NCBI GenBank assembly: GCA_948099385.1
Contig: CANUEZ040000108.1
Location: 1,746,001-1,810,000, forward strand
DNA length: 64,000 bases
Direction of reading: 5' to 3'
DNA from: Fasciola hepatica
Lineage: Eukaryota; Platyhelminthes; Trematoda; Plagiorchiida; Fasciolidae
A program made the translations under genes and the position numbers. The notes beneath the pieces were generated by a model that made no database searches, was not told where the DNA came from, and worked only from the letters and a program-made list of their open reading frames with translations. This document shows, in pieces, positions 57,986 to 64,000 of the stretch (its first letter is position 1; the number at the start of each line of letters is the position of its first letter).

Positions 57986-59505
57986 CCTAATTGTTCACTC
58001 GCCCAGAGCTCCGGTCGAAGTCAGCCGTCTTAAAGCCTGGCTTGCTTCTTTGGGCACAAGATTGATCGCCCCACTACTTCCCGCTGTCTAGTGGTTCGGT
58101 CAGAACAGTTCTTTTGCTCATCTTAAAAGGAAATTCTTTACGGCTCACCCAGGAAGGAGCATTGTCAAATGGGAACTGCGCACATATTTTTCTTTTTTAT
58201 GCCACTATTACAGATAACGCAAAAATTGTGAAATGAAGGATTAATTGGTCTTCGTTGGATCGGTGTTTTTGTTTCGCTAATTGGTTTTGATAAGACCTAC
58301 GATGTGTGTAATTTTTTTCGTGCATGTGTATACCACCAAGGTGAGTGAGTCTTAGCACTTGGCAAGCAACCGAATAACACAGAAGAATGTGTTTATTTGA
58401 CGAATCATTGTGTGGGTAGAAGTTTCACACCATAAATCATTGTGTTGGTCACAAGCGGTACGCCAGATAAATAAGACAGCCGAAGGTAGATGATGGAATC
58501 AGTCTGACACAAACAACGTTTGTGAAAAGATGAAGCTAGGCATGAAAGAAACTAGCGCTGCATCAAATCAGTTTTGAGAAAGAACGACGGTGTAGAACTG
58601 ACAGTATTATACGAGGAATAGATTGGTGATAAGGATTGTTTGAGTCCGTGGTGCACCAGGATGGATGATGGGGATCGGAATACAAATCTCGACATGGAAC
58701 ACGAAGGGGGCTTGAAGGGTTGAGAAAGATGAATTCATTACCAAAAATGATTAGCAAACTTGACAAAAACGGTAGCTGTTGGTAACAGGCGCACTGGGGA
58801 GGGGCAAAAATCAGTAGACAAGCAGTGAGAGGATGACGAAACAAATGACTGGAGTATAGCTGGAAAACACGATGCGAATAATGTTTTGGCACAATCAGTG
58901 AGGCGATGATCATCATCGGGCAGTTGGTGATTTAGAAGTGAATGGTGCGTAGAAATACTGCGGAAGCATTGGAAAGTCATGTAAAAATGACTGATTACAA
59001 AAATGGATAGATGGTGTTGCCAAGAGTAGATCTGTTGTTCTCAAATTACATGGGAGAATCATGGTCCATGCTTCTCTTTGACTGGTGGATTTTGGTAAAT
59101 CAACGGAGAAAGAATGGAATGAAGCACGAACCGCTGGAACACTAACGGTGAGGGCTGAGGTGGACAAAATACAGAGGTGGGCAAACGAAGAAGAACGATG
59201 GAACAAAGCAGGCAGGCGTATGTCGAGCAATTACTCTCGCTGCCTTCGTACAATGTGATGACGATCATTGGCAAAAGGGCGGTGGCCGAAAGTTTAGCCA
59301 TTTCAGCAGATTATCTTAAAGAAGAAGACTAAGTTAAGCCTAAACTGGCTGCTCCAAAAGAACGAAACACGGAGGAGCTTGCTGTGTTTGTGGTGATTTA
59401 AGGGTGTGAGCAGGCTCAGGAACATTTTGATGAATGCACTCTAAACATTTTCAAAGGCCTTATTGGAGGACGGTTGCCAATGGGTGGAGGTGAGCGGGCA
59501 GTACT

Positions 59506-60270
59506 TCAAAGTCGTAATATACGAGAACAATACATAAATAGACCATTGCCAAGTAGTATGACTCGATGATATATCAGGCTCAGGGTTTGACTAGACTTAG
59601 CAATGTCAAATAACGCCGGTTCACAGAAGTCAAAAGTATGGGGACGTCGTATTCCGAGGTCCTTGCCGGTTAGGTTGGCGGAGAAGGGATTGCTGCCTAG
59701 GGCATTCTGACTAAGCCGTGGAGTGCATTTGAACAATACGGGGAAACGGCTGCAAGCAGAGAATTTATTGAATCAGACAAGGCCTCAAATACTGCGATAA
59801 GGCATGACACCAGAAATATTAATTGGATTTGGTGGGCAAATGCAGTATCTTGATGCCCACTGCAAAGAGAGATTGGATGCAGTGGCAGATAGCCGACATA
59901 CCGTAGACATATATAGGGAACAGTAATGGATTAGTCCACTATGTATGGGATCGGCTGAGGACGAGTGGACGTCAACCATCACAGCTGGAAATCTAAGGCA
60001 CTGCTATGATGTACTATATGGTAGGGGATAAGTCAGACCAAGAGTTTGATTCCAGCTTTCAGATTAAGGCGGAGGACGCAACCAAAAGACCTCATAAGTG
60101 TCTTGATATAAGACCACTGTAGATTTGCTCTCTTGAATTTTAGGTGACTAGGTAAGGCAACGCCCCAGTCGACTAGGGGAGCAAGAGCGAGAGTTCAGAA
60201 AACCATGTTGGCCGAGGCTCGAGCGGTCTTTGGTCAGGAGGTAGCGAACAACCTCCTCCATGATTTTTCA
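59506..60270 (-). pseudogene. LINE-A reverse transcriptase core remnant, copy 5
   Basis: Short in-frame islands: YLLTKDRSSLGQHGFLNSRS (about 60187-60250), NPLLFPIYVYGMSAICHC then IQSLFAVGIKIL (about 59845-59930), and GKDLGIRRPHTFDFCEPALF with DIAKSSQTL (59590-59665). They align in order with copy 2 GQHGFLKVRSC, GPLFFLLYIDD, FADDIKIV and KDLGLRHTNN. The catalytic box is FAVG, so both Asp residues are lost. Confidence 0.7.
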
Positions 60271-61398
60271 GAATATGAAGATTGTCATTCGGTCACTATA
60301 TTTCGGGGCTGTGTAGCAAACTCTTTTTGAGATGATGGAGTATGACAGAGGTTCTTCATTGGGGGGAACGAAATTGTGTCGCATGGAGGCCGTGAGGAGA
60401 AGTATTAGGGCAGGGGTGGGCCAGGAGAAGGCTGGTAGGGGGTCACTGGGACCAGATTTGGGTAAAGGTTTAGTTGAGGAAACCAATTTGTGGACAGCAA
60501 AGTGAGGATAACGGATCTAATAGTGAAGCTGAGCAGAGGGGAGAAATAATCGGTGTAGGGTTAACTGAGCAGGGAACGAGTTGTGAGGTAAAGTTGCCAT
60601 CGTAGTCTTCGGAGACTGAGGCGGGGTTAATACCAGCGGAATGGCAGTGGACGAGGAATCTTGGTGAGGTATGGGTGCGGCAAACAAATATATTACTGAA
60701 AGTGAACAGTTTTATCGGAAAATAATAGGGCAGTTGGCAGTTGATATCTCTGATAAAATATGACATTGAGAGGCAATCCCGAACCCATTTGATTGATGTT
60801 TGGGAGAATTGAGCGGAAGCGCCACCTGAATAAGGTAATTTTCAGCTTTACCGGCAAACTCGTTGAAAGACAGGGGTACACTGTAGGGCCAGGGAGGCAG
60901 ATTACCGTAGGATTGGCAGCATTTACGAAAGGTAATGGATTGGAGTAGGTGGACTTTAGGCACAATGTACGTATCAGGGGGAAGGAACGAATCAGTCCTT
61001 TTAGGAAAACAGATTAAAGTCGAGGGGCCAGCTGCGGCAGCCATTAGAAACAGGCGCAGGGGAACCGGTAGGGTTGGGCAGGAGAACCGGTACATTTGGG
61101 AAGGAGGCAGGCATAAATTGATACGGCTTTTACTGCTTTGGGTTTGATCGGTCACTTGAGCAGTAACATAAGTCTCATTGATCAAGGAGACCCAATTTTG
61201 GACGTTGTTCCCGTTGATGTGGCTGGCAATTCATTTGGTCTATCGACCAGGCTTGGTATACAAAGGGAAGGCGGATGATTCAAAGGGCAAATATGTAAGG
61301 GCTAGCAGACTCAGGGAAGCCTCGAGCCGCCTGCAGTGTTTTTAGCATTGGCAGGGCAGTCAAAGGCAACTCTGAAGACGTCGACAGTGGGGTTGCTG

Positions 61399-61695
61399 CT
61401 AGAGAGGGCTGAAGACGCAGCCTATAAAGATCTGGTCAGAGAGGAAGGGGAATAACCATACTGTGTTTCCAGTAACATCCAAAGAGGGGTGCTCCAAAAA
61501 TCTGGCGTGGGCGGAGCATTTACCGCAAAGTGAGCAGCTGCCACCACGTCCGGTCTGACGAGTATTGGAGAAGCAGTGGTGCTGAGCTATGTGAATAAAG
61601 TCCAGTGGGGCTTGTTCACTGAACCAGAATTCGGTTTTAAATATAATGTCGGGGTTTAAGATAATGCCCAGGATCGACGATGCAAAACTTCTCAA
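61399..61695 (-). pseudogene. LINE-A endonuclease N-terminal half, copy 5
   Basis: A 98-codon open frame. NPDIIFKTEFWFSE carries the catalytic Glu block (TEFW for TESW). The domain continues RQTGRGGSCSLCGKC and then LFPFLSDQIFIGCVFSP, which line up with copy 3 RPNRRGGGCLAYVKE and LQTTVLHIGCVFRSPN. The GDFN and SDH motifs were not found in the following frames, so the C-terminal half is lost or too worn to see. Confidence 0.75.
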
Positions 61696-63479
61696 ATGAA
61701 TGATCGCTCGTCGGCGAGAACCAGTAGAAAATTATTAGCCGTCGGGGTGTCTGAAATAGTAGTGTCAAGTGTAAGACAACTGGTATCACTGAGGTGATGG
61801 TGTTCGGCCGTCGACGAGGTTGGAGGGCCTTTGAAGTGGAAGGGGAGGTGATGTTAAGAGGGGACTATGAATAGGCAAAGCACCAGTGGGAGTCCCCCAC
61901 GGACGATGTGGTTACCCATAAAAAAGGCTTGTAGAAGTTATTGAGCATCCCTAGAGTGGATAGCGATAGGGTCACTAGGGTGGTGGAAATTGGTCAGTGA
62001 ACTAGGTGGTTGTTAAGGTGAGCTTCAAGTATCTGTATAACAGGACGGGTATAAAGAAGATAAAGGGTGTGTGAGTGGGGGGAGAAAGTGAGTTATTTGA
62101 GAATAGCGGAGGGAGGGTTATAAATAGTACTGGCTAGTTGCGAAAAAGGGCGAAGGCTCATGAGGGGCAAAGGTTCTTCCTGTGAAAGGAACGGACACAG
62201 AGAGTGCAGAAACAGGGGGCCAGCTCGAACCTGGAATCCTTGTTAGTGTATCCATATGGTATTTCAGGATCAGGATAGAATGAGGGTGGAAGAGCTGCGG
62301 GGAAAGGCTTGGATGTGCTGAGGCTTCTTGTAAGCTGTTGTCCTCAGGTGTATAGTGATGGATATATGTTCACAAGGCAGATGAGTGTATAGAACGTTGC
62401 ATGCCATGATGAAGGATGAGAGAGGGCAGGATGAGGAGAGAGAAATGAGGAGGTTGTTGCCATGGAAGCGGCTGGGAAGTTTACTGAGACTTATAGATTT
62501 GACGGCGTTAGATGGGGTTGGGGAATAGTGTGGCTGTTTAGCACCCACAAGAGTGGAGAGTAGGATTTCAAGGAATTCCAGTAGGAAGCAAGAGTAAGCA
62601 AGTTACTTGAGTAATTCACCGAATGGGTAACCAGTTGGAGTTTTAGGTAGTCTCGGAAATTGTGAAGAAAATTGACGGGAAGCTCTGAGACAAGGCAGAT
62701 AAGTGTCCGTCGAGTGGTTAGTAGATAGAGTCACCAGGTTAAGATTGACTGTTAACTAAAACTGTCAGAATCTGAGTGGCTTTGAAGAGACCAGCACGGC
62801 GGAGGTAGGAGTTTAGGCCGGTATCGAGTTGTGTCCTTGAAGCTAGGATCAGGAATTTTGAGGTCGATACCGAGTGGAATGCCGTTTAGAGAGAATGGTT
62901 CTAGGGTGTGATGTTAATGGAGGCGGAAGCTATCAGAGGGGATGTATTATTTCAGCTTTCAAGGGAAAGTGGGGCTGGGAGCAGGCTGCTAGTCGAGTTC
63001 ATGTCAAAGGCATGCGGTAGATTACAGAGGGTTTTGAAACCGCTGGTGGGATCAGGTCAACTTAGCGCTGAATATGACTCACGTCGGGACCAATTGGCGG
63101 TTGTGAGTGGGCAAAGCAAGGCTACTTTTGAGCGATCGAGTTATTCCCGTTCGGAGGCGCGTCGTAGGGTAACATCTCAATAACCTTATGGAGTGAACTA
63201 GTAGACCTAGTCAGTTTGTTATTAGTGAGCCATGCAGCTGTTGGGCCTCCAGGAAACAGAGTAGAACAGGGGGTGATGATGAGTGGACCTGTAGCTTAGT
63301 CTCATGCAGCGGCATCTAGGGCCAGCCGTGTTGCGTGCGTTCATTGTGTTATGCTTGAGTACTACGTCTTCCATACTGCTAAGAAAATACGTCGAAACTA
63401 TTCGGAAATAGAGATCAAAATTATCCGGAACCGGGTCAGTATTTAGATTTCCATCTGGTTGGTCCAAAGACTGGCGTAT

Positions 63480-64000
63480 CAGTCGCCTTTACACATTTTG
63501 CGTAAGTGATCAAACCGTGCGCTCGTCGTCTGCTCATCGCACTATGGTGTGCGTCCACAGTCGCCCACGTGGACCCAACCTTGTCGTGGCCAGAGCCAAC
63601 ATGCCGATTAAATATCCTGTGGTCAAACCGGCCAGCAGAAGAGATCATCAAAATGACCAGTGCATAGAGGATAGGCCTTTAGTCGGCTTTGAGCATTCCA
63701 GGTGGAAGAAGTGAATAAAGTCGGTGAAATCATACTGCGGCCACAGACTCTCTTCGAGGGTAGTAGTGAGAAACGAGAGCTGTAGTGCGAATACAATGGA
63801 ACAAGTTTGTCAAAATTGTAATCCCTCTTTCAGCGTTTCCGCTTGGCGATAAAAGTTATCGGGGCACACAAATGATAGACTGCAGCTCGGCCCCGTCTTC
63901 GGGTGGCGGCTAAGTGACACTTCGGATTTCGAAATATATCAACTTGCAGTTGCAAGAATTAGAGGCGTGTTTTTATGCATTTTGTTTGACAAACATCCGC
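63480..64000. other. No gene assigned
   Basis: Overlapping short frames on both strands (71 codons or fewer), none recognised. The strand asymmetry of copy 5 ends near 63.2-63.5 kb. Confidence 0.4.

Larger units (their letters stand above)
53515..58550. other. No gene assigned
   Basis: Two open frames stand out only for length and composition and are listed separately (55010-55330 minus, 56376-56807 plus). A 125-codon plus frame (53978-54355) is unrecognised. Repeat block R3 occurs at about 57908-57980. There is no long microsatellite. Confidence 0.4.
58560..63470 (-). mobile_element. LINE-A copy 5, minus strand, near full length, strongly decayed
   Basis: Reading from 63.47 kb downward, a helical-looking ORF1 start (FDLYFRIVSTYFLSSMED, 63222-63467) is followed by a Pro/Ser-rich pyrimidine stretch. 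The endonuclease block ILNPDIIFKTEFWFSEQAPL with RQTGRGGSCSL and IFIGCVFSP follows (61399-61695; the Glu motif is at about 61624-61635). Then come RSSLGQHGFLNSRSC (about 60187-60235), LLFPIYVYGMSAI, motif C worn to FAVG (59855-59866), and KDLGIRRPHTFDF (about 59625-59665). Spacing between the endonuclease start and QHGF (about 1.55 kb) agrees with copy 3 (about 1.6 kb). The plus strand here is strongly G/A-rich because the sense strand is C/T-rich. No frame is intact and both ends are approximate. Confidence 0.75.

Noticed and set aside
1..64000. CRISPR array, bacterial operon, phage or plasmid functions
   Set aside because: No evenly spaced direct repeats with unique spacers, no gene-dense co-directional frames and no bacterial start signals. 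The retroelements and microsatellites point to a eukaryotic chromosome.

Overview
The window looks like a stretch of a repeat-rich eukaryotic genome with no convincing host gene in it. No operons, ribosome-binding sites, rRNA or tRNA genes are visible. Nearly every long or recognisable reading frame belongs to a retrotransposon, and most are broken by stops and frameshifts. The combination of CR1/Jockey-type LINEs, a second LINE family, a Ty3/gypsy element whose pol resembles the CsRn1 group described from flukes, and many (TA)n tracts suggests a parasitic flatworm, possibly a tapeworm. That assignment is inference; nothing in the window names the species.

Layout. 0.4-0.8 kb: the 3' end of a retroposon with an (ATT)n tail. 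1.4-6.3 kb: copy 1 of a LINE family called LINE-A here (ORF1 plus endonuclease-reverse transcriptase), heavily decayed. 10.7-13.3 kb: an unclassified repeat, R1, on the minus strand. 14.85-17.56 kb: LINE-A copy 2, with the only long uninterrupted reverse transcriptase frame and an intact FADD site. 18.6-31.3 kb: mostly unassigned sequence, with a faint minus-strand gypsy trace near 28.1 kb and a degenerate 46-bp tandem repeat near 27.4 kb. 31.4-35.85 kb: LINE-A copy 3, with an intact endonuclease and a broken reverse transcriptase. 36.2-36.4 kb: a long TA-rich microsatellite. 36.87-38.84 kb: R1 again, now on the plus strand. 39.5-39.85 kb: a minus-strand LINE C-terminus. 40.4-41.3 kb: LINE-A copy 4, 5'-truncated. 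41.5-41.9 kb and 53.06-53.5 kb: a second repeat, R2. 43.2-43.4 kb: a short retroposon with an (ATT)n tail. 43.5-46.7 kb: Ty3/gypsy pol in order protease, reverse transcriptase, RNase H, integrase. 48.4-48.7 kb and 50.2-52.5 kb: minus-strand pieces of a second LINE family, LINE-B. 58.6-63.5 kb: LINE-A copy 5, minus strand, the most decayed.

How the parts relate. In each LINE-A copy ORF1 would supply an RNA-binding chaperone and ORF2 an APE-type endonuclease plus reverse transcriptase for target-primed integration. No single copy is intact: copy 2 keeps the reverse transcriptase core and copy 3 keeps the endonuclease. All four plus-strand copies end in the same small C-terminal signature (AYExG or a decayed form). 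The unexplained material of most interest is R1, a two-copy inverted repeat about 26 kb apart with a LINE-like 3' end but no recognised protein, together with a short motif around CAGCTGG that recurs in R1, R2 and one further locus.
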